DNA from: Paenibacillus azoreducens
Lineage (GTDB): Bacteria; Bacillota; Bacilli; Paenibacillales; Paenibacillaceae
DNA: 64,000 nucleotides
Assembly (NCBI RefSeq): GCF_021654775.1
Contig: NZ_AP025343.1
Coordinates: 5,609,501-5,673,500 of the forward strand
Direction of reading: 5' to 3'
Shown here piece by piece: positions 27,690 through 36,296 of the stretch. Position 1 is the stretch's first letter, and each line of letters starts with the position of its first letter. A model generated the notes under the pieces. It worked only from the letters and a program-made list of their open reading frames with translations, was not told the DNA's origin and did not search any database. Made by a program: the position numbers and the translations under genes.

Positions 27690-27980
27690 TTACATGTTTT
27701 CCTGTCTGCGCTGCGTATCTTCCGGCCATTTCAATTGCCACTCGCGCAGCTTGGCAGCCCTGATCCGCTCAAGCGTCTTTTGCTTCTCTTCATCCACACC
27801 CAATAAATAATGCAGATGCGCACCAATGACCAGAAAAGCAAACAGCGACCAGGCCACGCCAAAAGCCGACGCCCACGACCAGCCCTCCTTAAACGAAATC
27901 AAAGGCAGGGCATACACCAACATGGCCAAAGCCAATATCAGATACAGAAAATGCTTGAATTTGTTCCTTTTTTTCATCAC
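27690..27980 (-). CDS. Small membrane protein, unknown function
   Basis: A 96-residue protein with a basic start (MMKKRNKFKHF), two hydrophobic helices (about 11-30 and 36-60) and a charged, probably helical cytoplasmic tail (EEKQKTLERIRAAKLREWQLKW). AAGGAG lies eight bases before the first of two adjacent ATG codons. No named family recognised. It has its own terminator. Confidence 0.75.
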   Translation of the reverse strand: MMKKRNKFKHFLYLILALAMLVYALPLISFKEGWSWASAFGVAWSLFAFLVIGAHLHYLLGVDEEKQKTLERIRAAKLREWQLKWPEDTQRRQENM

Positions 27981-28171
27981 GGCAGCTCCTTCGCAAGTGA
28001 ATCTATATTTCTACTCTATGAAGGTCCGCTTACAAATATGAGACAAGTTTTAAAAAAACTTTGCCCGCAAAACTGCCTGTTCAAGGATATGTACGGCCTC
28101 CTCCGGCCGGGGAGCGATTCGGATCCTTGGCAAAAATGAAGCACCAAAATGCAGGCATGCCGCTCAGAATG

Positions 28172-28519
28172 CTACAGGCTTCGTCCCCCGTAGAGGTCTT
28201 GCAGGCTGTCGGAGATCATTTTATTGATATCTTCAATGATGGTACTCAAACGGCGTTCGGCGTCAAAAAGGCGGCGGATGTTCAAATTGAGACTGAGCAC
28301 GTCAAACAGCTTCTCCATCTTTTCCATCTCTTCCTGGGAAGGCATGTCGCCCGACATCATCCGCTGTTGGATCTCCATCTGGCGGTTGCGGAAATCCTCG
28401 AGCATGTTTTTGCTCTCCTGATCCTGTTCGATCAGTTTCATGGCCGAAGTAATATCCTTAACCTCCTGGCTATCCTTAAGGGCTTTCGCCAATTCGTTTG
28501 CTTTGTCATAAATATTCAT
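28172..28519 (-). CDS. YlbF/YmcA-family protein (YheA-like)
   Basis: A 115-residue all-helical protein of the YlbF/YmcA/YheA family: MNIYDKANELAKALKDSQEVK, then QDQESKNMLEDFRNRQMEIQQR and MEKMEKLFDVLSLN. Members act as small adaptor proteins; YlbF and YmcA work with YaaT in RNA processing and Spo0A phosphorylation, while YheA itself is uncharacterised. The neighbouring divergent genes are YheC/YheD-type, and in B. subtilis yheA lies in the same locus, so YheA is the likely identity. AGAAGGAGG precedes the ATG. Confidence 0.82.
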   Translation of the reverse strand: MNIYDKANELAKALKDSQEVKDITSAMKLIEQDQESKNMLEDFRNRQMEIQQRMMSGDMPSQEEMEKMEKLFDVLSLNLNIRRLFDAERRLSTIIEDINKMISDSLQDLYGGRSL

Positions 28520-28584
28520 TACATGTACTTCCTCCTTCTAAAATTGAATGACTGCACCCCGTTTTTTTAAAAAATGGGTCAATC

Positions 28585-28612
28585 ACCAAGGAATATATGT
28601 CCTCATATGATA
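28585..28612 (+). promoter_or_regulatory. Candidate sigma-K promoter of the YheC/YheD cluster
   Basis: ACC at 28585-28587, a 16-base spacer, then CATATGATA at 28604-28612. The sigma-K consensus is mACm, 16-17 bases, CATAnnnTA, so both elements and the spacer fit. It lies 72 bases before the first ATG of the cluster. Late mother-cell expression would suit spore-coat-associated products. Confidence 0.55.
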
Positions 28613-28684
28613 CATTACATGCAAAACGCAGATGCACCTTATCTGCCCTGTAGACACCAAGTTGCTGTTGGAAGGAGATCCACG

Positions 28685-30052
28685 ATGTCCAAAAAAACGC
28701 TACCGGTCCAAATGTTCACTCCGGGCTCTTTAACGGAAAACTCCATTGTGCTCGGAGAGAAGCTGGTCAAACAGTGGAAGATTCCTACCGACCGTCCTCT
28801 GCAGTTGGCATTTGGTTCCTTCAGACAAGAGATCACCGTGGTTTCCGCAGCCAGAACCAGTGGACTGCGAATCAGTGAGCCTCTGGCCCGCCGAATGGGG
28901 CTTTTTTTCCGTCCGGTATTGAGGGCTACCTATCACTCTAAGAGCCGTACACTCAGACTCGGACCTCTAATCAGCGTGCTTATCAGCCGGGACAATCCAG
29001 AACAACTCGATAAACCGTTCGGCTCCATATCTATGTTTTGCAGGGAACTGGTGAATGCCTGCCGGAGGCAGGGAGCATATGTATACTTTTTCACACCGGA
29101 TCATATCCAGGAAGGATCAAACAGTATACATGGCTGGGTATATGATAACGGATGGATCCGAGCAACGATGCCCATCGCCGATGTTATCAACAACCGTCTC
29201 ACAACTCGCAAAATGGAGAACAAACCTAGCGTACAGCATTTTATGAAAGAAGTAAAATCCCGGTATGGCACACATGTCTTTAATGAGAGATTCCTGGACA
29301 AAAATGAGGTTTTCGACACGCTTAAGGCCGACCAGGCCCTTGCCAGATTTATGCCGGAATCCTATTTGTTGAAAGGACTCGCCACACTCAAAAAAATGTG
29401 CCAACAATACCCGGTCGTTTTTCTGAAGCCGGTGCGCGGCAGCCTCGGCAAAGGCATCATCCGCATTTCGAGGCAGCCTGATGGCACTTACCAAACCCTG
29501 GCCACATCTGTAGGCGGTCCGCGCAAACAAACCTATGCCAGCATTTCCAAGCTGTTTGCGGGACTGTCAGGAAAGATGAAAACGACGCGCTATCAGATTC
29601 AACAAGGACTTACGCTGATTGATCACGCTAAACGGCCGATCGATTTCCGTGCGCTGGTTCAGAAAAACGGAGCCGGGATCTGGAGCGTAACGTCGATCGT
29701 AGCACGGATTGCCGGCGGAAACCATTTCGTCTCCAATCTGGCACGCGGCGGCACACTAAGCTCTGTCAAAGAGGCCGTTAGCAAATGCATACTGCCCTCG
29801 GAGGTCAAAAATACGGCTTATGCCAAACTTCACCGCGCATCTCTGGATATCGCAAGAGGAATTGACAATCTGATCCCCGCGCATTTCGGTGAACTCGGGA
29901 TCGATTTGGCGATGGATAGTTCCGGTAAGATTTGGCTCCTGGAGGTCAACTCCAAGCCTTCCAAAAATGACAACACCCCACTGCATGAGCAAAAAATAAG
30001 ACCATCGGTCAAAAGGCTGCTGGAATACTGCTGCTATTTGTCCGGCTTTTAA
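28685..30052 (+). CDS. YheC/YheD-family ATP-grasp protein 1 (long, YheD-like)
   Basis: A 455-residue ATP-grasp protein of the endospore-coat-associated YheC/YheD family. An N-terminal roughly 85-residue beta-rich domain ends in LRLGPLISVLIS; the ATP-grasp part has LDKNEVFDTL, the ATP-binding lysine loop FLKPVRGSLGKGI, DFRALVQKN, and the metal-binding end WLLEVNSKPSKND. Length matches B. subtilis YheD. The family is thought to ligate an amino acid or similar group; the substrate is unknown. The ATG at 28685 has GGAAGGAGA upstream. It is the first gene of a five-member cluster, 11 bases before the next. Confidence 0.85.
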   Translation: MSKKTLPVQMFTPGSLTENSIVLGEKLVKQWKIPTDRPLQLAFGSFRQEITVVSAARTSGLRISEPLARRMGLFFRPVLRATYHSKSRTLRLGPLISVLISRDNPEQLDKPFGSISMFCRELVNACRRQGAYVYFFTPDHIQEGSNSIHGWVYDNGWIRATMPIADVINNRLTTRKMENKPSVQHFMKEVKSRYGTHVFNERFLDKNEVFDTLKADQALARFMPESYLLKGLATLKKMCQQYPVVFLKPVRGSLGKGIIRISRQPDGTYQTLATSVGGPRKQTYASISKLFAGLSGKMKTTRYQIQQGLTLIDHAKRPIDFRALVQKNGAGIWSVTSIVARIAGGNHFVSNLARGGTLSSVKEAVSKCILPSEVKNTAYAKLHRASLDIARGIDNLIPAHFGELGIDLAMDSSGKIWLLEVNSKPSKNDNTPLHEQKIRPSVKRLLEYCCYLSGF

Positions 30053-30063
30053 GGAGGAGTGCC

Positions 30064-31185
30064 ATGAATGGCTTACCGCTTGGTACACTCGGCATCATGT
30101 GCTGCAGCCGTCGAGGCAATCCCCCGTTTTCCGGTGAGAGCTACTGCCGGCGCCTGACCACGCTTGGAAGAAAATACGGGCTCCGGGTTATTGTTTTCAG
30201 TCCGGAGGATGCAGCGCATGACCGCAGTTTTGTTTACGGCTTCACTTACAGGGAAGGAGCTTGGCATAAACACCGCTTCCCTTTTCCCGATATCGTATAC
30301 GACCGCTGCCTGTTTCACAGCTCCAAAGAATTCGCCGCGGCTTCCACCCTGCTCTCCGAAGCCCATACCGCCAAAGGCTGGACCTTGTGGGGTCGGGGGC
30401 TTCCGGGCAAATGGCCGGTCTACCGGGCGCTCCGCAAAGAACAACGCCTGCTCCGCTATCTTCCGCCAACCAGACCTTTCCGGGGCGAGAAAAGCTTATT
30501 CGATGCATTAGCCGCTTACAATGGCGAAATATTCCTAAAGCCCCGAGGAGGATCGCAAGGCAGAGGCACGCTCCATATCCGCAAAGATCCAGGTTCCGGG
30601 GCTCTGCACATCCAAGGGAGGGATTCGGCAAATCGCCCTGTGGAGAAAAACTTCGCCACTGAAAATCATGCGCTGCATTGGATTCGGGAGTTTACCGGAC
30701 AACGCGGATATATTATTCAGCCTTTTCTCCATTTATATAGCAGAAAAGGGCGGTCCTTTGATATCAGGGTATTAATGCAGAAAAATGAAAAAGGGTTGTG
30801 GATGCGAACGGGTATTGCGGTACGCGAAGGCGCCGCGGGAAGCATGACCTCCAACCTTCACGGCGGCGGAAAAGCCCTTCCTGTGCTGCCGTATTTAAGC
30901 GGACAATTCGGAGCTGATCAGACGGAACGTATAACGGGAGTTCTCAGGCAGCTGTCGGAAATGATTCCGCCGATTCTGGAAAGTCATTTTGGCAGGCTCG
31001 GAGAATTGGGCATTGATTTCGGGATCGATACGAATGGGGACATTTGGCTGCTGGAAGTCAACTCCAAACCGGGACGCACCTCCATCCGGCAGGCGGGAGA
31101 TCCGGTCAGCGCTGTTCTCGCGTCGGAAAATCCGCTCCGTTACGCCCGCTATCTACTGCTTCGACAACTTAGGAGGGTAAATTGA
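30064..31185 (+). CDS. YheC/YheD-family ATP-grasp protein 2 (short, YheC-like)
   Basis: A 373-residue ATP-grasp protein lacking the long form's N-terminal domain; it begins directly with LGTLGIMCCSRRGNPPF, the segment equivalent to the LGPLI motif. The core includes KWPVYRAL, FLKPRGGSQGRGTL, FDIRVLMQKN, GSMTSNLHGGG and WLLEVNSKPGRTS, so nucleotide and metal residues are present. It resembles YheC in length. TAAGGAGGAG precedes the ATG. Its TGA overlaps the next ATG by one base, so it is coupled to the following long form. Confidence 0.85.
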   Translation: MNGLPLGTLGIMCCSRRGNPPFSGESYCRRLTTLGRKYGLRVIVFSPEDAAHDRSFVYGFTYREGAWHKHRFPFPDIVYDRCLFHSSKEFAAASTLLSEAHTAKGWTLWGRGLPGKWPVYRALRKEQRLLRYLPPTRPFRGEKSLFDALAAYNGEIFLKPRGGSQGRGTLHIRKDPGSGALHIQGRDSANRPVEKNFATENHALHWIREFTGQRGYIIQPFLHLYSRKGRSFDIRVLMQKNEKGLWMRTGIAVREGAAGSMTSNLHGGGKALPVLPYLSGQFGADQTERITGVLRQLSEMIPPILESHFGRLGELGIDFGIDTNGDIWLLEVNSKPGRTSIRQAGDPVSAVLASENPLRYARYLLLRQLRRVN

Positions 31186-32555
31186 TGAGTCTGACTTTTT
31201 GTAATGTTCACTTTTCGCCAAAACCCGAGAAAGTCGTCTATATTTCCAATACGCTGCTGAAATCGTTAAAGCTGTCCGGCAAAAAAAACATCCAGCTTCG
31301 GCTTGGCAAAGATTCGATTCATGCTGCCGTAAAACCGATCAAGAAGTCGGGAAAGCATCTTTTTCTTGGGTCGACGGTCCGCAGCGGCATTCGTGTTCCC
31401 TCAGCCGGCGGTGTTTATCTGCGTACCCAGGAAAATGAATTTCAGCTTGGCCCGCTCATTGGCGTACTTTCGGATGGACCTACCAGTAACACCCAACCTT
31501 TTTCCTCCCGAACGGGATTTATCAAGCAGCTGCTGCGGGAGGGAAAAAAGAAATGCTATATATTCGCTTTTACGCCGCGGGATATTAACTGGCAGCAGGA
31601 AACGATCAACGGTTATTTTCTGAATGACAACGGCACTTTTTACCGCAAAATCGTACCGCTCCCCGATGTCGTATACAACCGCCTTCCCAGCCGGAAAGCT
31701 GAAACTTCAGCTTCAATCAATCAGCTCAGGGAACGTTTTGGCCGCAAAAAGATTCCGTATTTCAATTGGAGCTTTTTTAATAAATCGGATATTTACCGCT
31801 TGCTCGAAAACGACAATACCGTCAACAGATACGTTCCGGAATCCCATATGAATCCCTCCCCCGAAAAAATCAAAGATATGCTCGAACGGCATCAGTTTTT
31901 GTACTACAAACCTTCAGCGGGCAGTTTGGGCAAGGGCATTTACCGGCTGACTTACCTTCCTAAAAAAGGATATTTCGTACGCTACCGTAAAAGCAGCGGC
32001 AATGTGCTCCTCCGCTTCGGCACCTTTAATGCCATGATGCGTATGCTGCAATCCAGGCACGGACGCGTCCTTAATTCTTATGTGATCCAGCAGGGAATCC
32101 GTTTGGTTGAGATCGACAACTGCCCGATCGATTTCCGGTTCCATATGCATAAAAATGGAAACAACAACTGGGTTGTTGTAGGAATCGGCGCAAAAAAAGC
32201 CGGACGCGGAAGCGTGACAACCCATCTGAAAAACGGAGGTTCGCTGATGACGCCTGAGCAAGCGTTGAGCCGAACCTTCGGCGCGAGATCGGAGGAAGTG
32301 CTGCAAAACGCCAAGAGAATCGCCATCACGCTCGCTGAAGCGATCGAATTCCACCACCAGCATCTCCTCGGTGAAATCGGATTTGACCTCGGGATTGACC
32401 AGGATGAGAAAGTATGGATGTTTGAAGCCAATGCCAAACCCGGACGCTCCATATTCAATCATCCTTCCCTCAGATCAGAAGGGAAAGCTTCTGTGGAGCA
32501 TATCCTCGAGCATTGCCTTTATCTGAGCAAATTCCGCAGGAGGGATAACGAGTGA
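31185..32555 (+). CDS. YheC/YheD-family ATP-grasp protein 3 (long, YheD-like)
   Basis: A 456-residue long form: a beta-rich N-terminus, then FQLGPLIGVLSDG, NKSDIYRLLEND, the lysine loop YYKPSAGSLGKGIYRL, DFRFHMHKNGNNNW, GSVTTHLKNGG and WMFEANAKPGRS. The ATG at 31185 shares a base with the previous stop and has AGGAGGG at 31171; an in-frame TTG three bases earlier is not needed. With the preceding short form it forms a coupled set. The substrate is unknown. Confidence 0.85.
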   Translation: MSLTFCNVHFSPKPEKVVYISNTLLKSLKLSGKKNIQLRLGKDSIHAAVKPIKKSGKHLFLGSTVRSGIRVPSAGGVYLRTQENEFQLGPLIGVLSDGPTSNTQPFSSRTGFIKQLLREGKKKCYIFAFTPRDINWQQETINGYFLNDNGTFYRKIVPLPDVVYNRLPSRKAETSASINQLRERFGRKKIPYFNWSFFNKSDIYRLLENDNTVNRYVPESHMNPSPEKIKDMLERHQFLYYKPSAGSLGKGIYRLTYLPKKGYFVRYRKSSGNVLLRFGTFNAMMRMLQSRHGRVLNSYVIQQGIRLVEIDNCPIDFRFHMHKNGNNNWVVVGIGAKKAGRGSVTTHLKNGGSLMTPEQALSRTFGARSEEVLQNAKRIAITLAEAIEFHHQHLLGEIGFDLGIDQDEKVWMFEANAKPGRSIFNHPSLRSEGKASVEHILEHCLYLSKFRRRDNE

Positions 32556-33658
32556 CAAGCGCTAATGACGAATTAACCCAGAAACCCGTCGTTGCCATTC
32601 TGACCGTATCAGGCGGACCCAGATCTTTCCGGGGAAATCTGGCTAATTTCAAGGATATCGTCAGGACCGGACAGGAAATGGGGTTTCCTGTCTATGTCGT
32701 GACCATCAGAGATTTGAAACTGGAGGAAGAATGGATTAAAGGTTATACCCTTAATGCGGATAACAAATGGGAACAGCAGTATTTCCCCCCGCCCAAGGTG
32801 ATCTACAACCGGATTCCCCAACGCCAGGATGAGTTGAAGCCAACTGTACGCCGCAAAATCAGGGAATGTCTGGTTCATCCAGACATCAAATTCTATAATC
32901 CCTATTTTTTTAATAAATGGTATCTGTTCGAATGGCTCAAAAAGTCCAAATCAACCGCGCACCTCGTTCCCAAAACCAGAAGGCTTCACGGGGAAAAAGG
33001 CTTGCAAAAAATGCTGGAGCGTTATCCCTGCCTTTATTTGAAGCCGGAGAGCGGAAAAGCCGGAAAAGGCATCATGATGCTGAAATATCAAACGGACAAA
33101 CCGCTTCCTTACCGTCTGAAGGTTCAACATCACAAAAGCAGCACAACATACAAAAGCGCAAATATGCAGCGCTTGTGGGCGCGAATCAAAGCGGAGACCG
33201 GGGCTGCCCCCTATATCATCCAGCAAGGCATCGAACTTGCCGCCGTGGATCATCGTCCCTTTGATTTGCGGGTGCTTTTGCAAAAAACAAGAAAAGGACA
33301 ATGGAGCGTTACCGGCGTCGGCGCCCGCATGGCCGGCTCCAAAAGCATTACCACTCATGTTCCGCGCGGAGGCAGCATCGAAGACCCGAACAAAATGCTC
33401 TCTGCCGTCTTTGGCAGCGAAAATGCACCGGGGATGATCAACAGGTTGAAGACAACCGCCATCGTCATTGCCAGACAAATCGAAAAAGCTTCGGGCCACA
33501 CGCATGGCGAAATGTCCATGGATCTCGGTGTGGATTCCGAAGGCAGCATCTGGTTTTTCGAAGCCAATGCCAAACCGATGAAATTCGATGAACCCCATAT
33601 CCGCCAAAAATCGCTTGAGCGGATTTTCCATTACAGCCAATATCTCGCGAGTGAATAG
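32552..33658 (+). CDS. YheC/YheD-family ATP-grasp protein 4 (short, YheC-like)
   Basis: A 368-residue short form starting at GTG 32552, overlapping the previous stop by four bases (GTGA) with AGGAGGG upstream. It reads VVAILTVSGGPRSFRGN, then NKWYLFEWLKKS, YLKPESGKAGKGIMML, FDLRVLLQKTRKGQW, GSKSITTHVPRGG and WFFEANAKPMKF. All expected ATP-grasp residues are present. Together with protein 3 it repeats the long-short pair formed by proteins 1 and 2. Confidence 0.85.
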   Translation: MTSANDELTQKPVVAILTVSGGPRSFRGNLANFKDIVRTGQEMGFPVYVVTIRDLKLEEEWIKGYTLNADNKWEQQYFPPPKVIYNRIPQRQDELKPTVRRKIRECLVHPDIKFYNPYFFNKWYLFEWLKKSKSTAHLVPKTRRLHGEKGLQKMLERYPCLYLKPESGKAGKGIMMLKYQTDKPLPYRLKVQHHKSSTTYKSANMQRLWARIKAETGAAPYIIQQGIELAAVDHRPFDLRVLLQKTRKGQWSVTGVGARMAGSKSITTHVPRGGSIEDPNKMLSAVFGSENAPGMINRLKTTAIVIARQIEKASGHTHGEMSMDLGVDSEGSIWFFEANAKPMKFDEPHIRQKSLERIFHYSQYLASE

Positions 33659-33685
33659 AAGCTTATAAAACAGAAAATCTGGAAA

Positions 33686-33717
33686 TTAGGAAGTTAGGAA
33701 GTTAGGAAGTTAGGAAG
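33686..33717 (+). repeat. Four tandem 8-bp repeats before the GNAT gene
   Basis: TTAGGAAG repeated four times exactly, followed by TGAGCAATTC and the GNAT ATG at 33728. Each unit carries an AGGAAG Shine-Dalgarno-like core; the last one is 10 bases from the start codon. Confidence 0.9.
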
Positions 33718-33727
33718 TGAGCAATTC

Positions 33728-34252
33728 ATGCAAATAACATCCATCAAAGACCTGCCCCCACAAGACCGGAGCCGCCAGCATGCCCGCGTGCTGCGGCTTC
33801 TGTTCGAGCATGGCGGAAAACAAGCGATGAGCGAGGATTATCTGCAGCTTGCCCGGGCAAGCGATAGTTGTTGGAAGAAGCCGGACGTTTCCCTGCTGCT
33901 CGCGACCGTACGGGGAGAAGATGGCCCTGCTTTGATTGGGGCGAGTTTTATGGCCGGGTATGGCAAAGACGCCTTTCTGATCGCCATCCATCCGTTATAT
34001 CGGCGCAAAGGCATCGGCAGCGCTCTCTTACGCCGGCAGCTTGAAGAACTCGGCAAAATTGAAATCCGCGCAAACCTAAGCCAGACCGCTCTGCTGAATC
34101 TCTTGCTCAAAGCGGGACTATCCGGTTCTTTTCTGGGTAAAAATCCTGCAGGCAGAAAATTTCTCAGCCTCAATGGAGAAACAAAGAATCCGGTCCGCCC
34201 GCCAAGGGCTCCAACCAAAGAAGGTGAAATATTGTGCCTGTTCCTGTCCTAG
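33728..34252 (+). CDS. GNAT-family N-acetyltransferase
   Basis: A 174-residue GNAT protein. The acetyl-CoA loop reads HPLYRRKGIGSALLRRQL (motif A), preceded by the strand GKDAFLIAIHP; the C-terminal half is shorter and more diverged than usual. The acceptor substrate is unknown. It sits inside the ATP-grasp cluster and its last 19 bases overlap the following ATP-grasp gene, so a shared pathway is likely (inference). An array of four AGGAAG-containing repeats forms its ribosome binding region. Confidence 0.83.
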   Translation: MQITSIKDLPPQDRSRQHARVLRLLFEHGGKQAMSEDYLQLARASDSCWKKPDVSLLLATVRGEDGPALIGASFMAGYGKDAFLIAIHPLYRRKGIGSALLRRQLEELGKIEIRANLSQTALLNLLLKAGLSGSFLGKNPAGRKFLSLNGETKNPVRPPRAPTKEGEILCLFLS

Positions 34253-35343
34253 GTATTATGACTCTTTATTTGAATGACCGAAAGTATCTCGAGGAAAAAC
34301 CCGTCTATCAGAAAATGATCATCGAAGGGCGTAAGCTCGGCCTGGATGTGTATGTTTTTACGCCGATGGATGTCAGCGAAAAAAAACAGCGGATTTACGC
34401 CATGGAGTATGAACCGAAAAAGGGCGGATGGACGCGCAAATGGCGCCAATTTCCCGATATGATTTATGACCGCTGCCGCATTCAGCAAAGCGTCCGTTTC
34501 GATCAGCTGCTGCGGTTTCGCCGCCGCTACAGTCATCTTACCTTCTTAAACCGACCTCTCCGTAATAAATGGACGATATATGAAGTGCTGTCGAAGCGGC
34601 CCGAATTCAGCCCCTATCTGCCCGAAACCCATCTGTTTAACAGTTTTACCGATGTGCATCATATGTTGAAAAAAACATCTGTCGTCTTCCTCAAACCGAT
34701 CAACGGAACCGGCGGGCGCGGCATACTGCGAATCGAACGGATGAAAGATCCTTCATATTACTATATTCAGGGACGCAATCAGCAGCGGAAAATCATTACG
34801 CCGCAAAAGATCCATACCTCTAGACTGGGCCCCTTCCTAAACAGCTGGAAAATGAAGGACCGCTATCTGGTGCAGCAAGGAATTCATGTAGAACTGCCGG
34901 ATAAACGCGTCCATGATTACCGCATGCTGGTACAGAAAGACCGGGAAGGCGTTTGGCAGCTTACCGGCATCGCGGGCCGGGTTGGGGCGCCGGGAAGCGT
35001 GACATCCAATCTGCATGGCGGCGGCCGTGCCGTCTCCTTCGGCGAAATGCTGGATAAATGGATCGAAGATGAAGAAAGCCGCGGCCAGATCTCCAAGAAA
35101 GTCGAAAGACTCGGAGTAAGCGTCGCATCCTATTTGGAAAACCAATACGATGCCTTGTGCGAGCTCGCACTTGATTTGGCTATTAACAAAAAAGGGGACA
35201 TTTATTTGCTTGAGGTCAATCCCAAGCCGGCAAGAGAAGTATTTTCGCAAATCGGCGACCCGGAATTATACCGGAAAGCGATTGTCAGGCCGCTTGAATA
35301 TGCCGCAGGGCTGTATGCCAGAAAAAATGCAGCCACCAAATAA
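34234..35343 (+). CDS. YheC/YheD-family ATP-grasp protein 5 (short, YheC-like)
   Basis: A 369-residue short form starting at GTG 34234 (AAGGTG seven bases upstream). It has VLGIMTLYLNDR at the start, NKWTIYEVLSKR, the lysine loop FLKPINGTGGRGILRI, DYRMLVQKDREGVW, GSVTSNLHGGG and YLLEVNPKPAREV. It is closest in pattern to protein 2 (both have TSNLHGGG and the YYIQGRNQ/LHIQGRD segment). It is the last gene of the cluster, with a terminator two bases past its stop. Confidence 0.85.
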   Translation: MPVPVLGIMTLYLNDRKYLEEKPVYQKMIIEGRKLGLDVYVFTPMDVSEKKQRIYAMEYEPKKGGWTRKWRQFPDMIYDRCRIQQSVRFDQLLRFRRRYSHLTFLNRPLRNKWTIYEVLSKRPEFSPYLPETHLFNSFTDVHHMLKKTSVVFLKPINGTGGRGILRIERMKDPSYYYIQGRNQQRKIITPQKIHTSRLGPFLNSWKMKDRYLVQQGIHVELPDKRVHDYRMLVQKDREGVWQLTGIAGRVGAPGSVTSNLHGGGRAVSFGEMLDKWIEDEESRGQISKKVERLGVSVASYLENQYDALCELALDLAINKKGDIYLLEVNPKPAREVFSQIGDPELYRKAIVRPLEYAAGLYARKNAATK

Positions 35344-35344
35344 A

Positions 35345-35387
35345 AACGACAGAGACCGCAGCTTTGCTGCGGCCTGTCGTTTTTTTA
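35345..35387 (+). terminator. Terminator of the ATP-grasp cluster
   Basis: AACGACAGagACCGCAGC-ttt-GCTGCGGcCTGTCGTTTTTTT on the plus strand, immediately after the last ATP-grasp gene. Confidence 0.95.
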
Positions 35388-35434
35388 CTTTTGGTTAACA
35401 ATATAAATTATTTTGAAGGATCATCCGGTTTGCG

Positions 35435-36130
35435 TTATGTATGGGATGCCGCTTCCTCATACAGCTTCAAAAGCTCGGTAAACGAGGAAATCAGCACATC
35501 CGAGCCTTTGAGTTCGTCATGGTTGCCAAAGCCGGCATAAGCGCAGCCGATGACATGGAGTCCGTTCTTCTTCCCGGCTTCCACGTCCGATGAGCGGTCT
35601 CCCACCATCCAAGCGGAATCCACTTGCTGCTCTTCCAGCAGCAGCTTCACCAAATCAACTTTGGTACGCGTGCAGTGTTTCCCCGCGCTGTACAGCCCGT
35701 CAAACAGCTCCGCCAGTTCATGCGTATCCACGATACCGCTAATGTAATGCTCCAGTCCGTTGCTTGCCACATACAGCTTCACGCCCTGTTCATGCAGCGC
35801 CTTCAGCGTTTCCTTTACTTCCGGGTACAACAATGTGTCCCCGCCAGCCAAACCTTCCAGCTCCAGCTCAAGCAGCAGCTCATTCGCGCGGTTATGGGCC
35901 TCCTGGCTGCCATCGGGCATCACGACTTTCCAAATATCATCAAGCAGCATGCCAAGGCTGCCGAGAATCCGTTCTTCCGGTGGAGTCGGAGCCGTGTACA
36001 ATCCTTCGCTGCGCAGCGTATCAAACAGTTTATGGTATGCTGGCAGCAATAATGTTTCCGTTTGAAACAATGTTCCGTCCATGTCAAATATCATCGCTTG
36101 GGGTTTGGTCAATGTACTCTCATGACTCAT
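35435..36130 (-). CDS. HAD-family hydrolase (phosphatase-like)
   Basis: About 231 residues of a HAD superfamily phosphatase: motif I IFDMDGTLFQTE, motif II YVASNG, the conserved Lys in RTKVDLVKLLL, motif III MVGDRSSDVEAGKKNG. The helical cap after motif I places it near the PpaX/phosphoglycolate-phosphatase-like group; the substrate is unknown. I start it at the ATG at 36130 (GGAAGGGAAGAGAG upstream), since the frame's earlier start at 36169 adds only a His/Glu-rich run. A monocistronic gene convergent with the ATP-grasp cluster. Confidence 0.85.
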   Translation of the reverse strand: MSHESTLTKPQAMIFDMDGTLFQTETLLLPAYHKLFDTLRSEGLYTAPTPPEERILGSLGMLLDDIWKVVMPDGSQEAHNRANELLLELELEGLAGGDTLLYPEVKETLKALHEQGVKLYVASNGLEHYISGIVDTHELAELFDGLYSAGKHCTRTKVDLVKLLLEEQQVDSAWMVGDRSSDVEAGKKNGLHVIGCAYAGFGNHDELKGSDVLISSFTELLKLYEEAASHT

Positions 36131-36296
36131 CGGTGTGCTCTCTTCCCTTCCTTCTCTGTGATGATGCATATTATTTTTGCGCCATGCTTATGCCTATCAT
36201 AAGGGAAGCGGTAGGGGATGTAAACCGAAGTTGTTACATTGTGCGGATATCCGGGAATTAATCATATGTAACCATGACTCCCCTCAATTTTACGCC

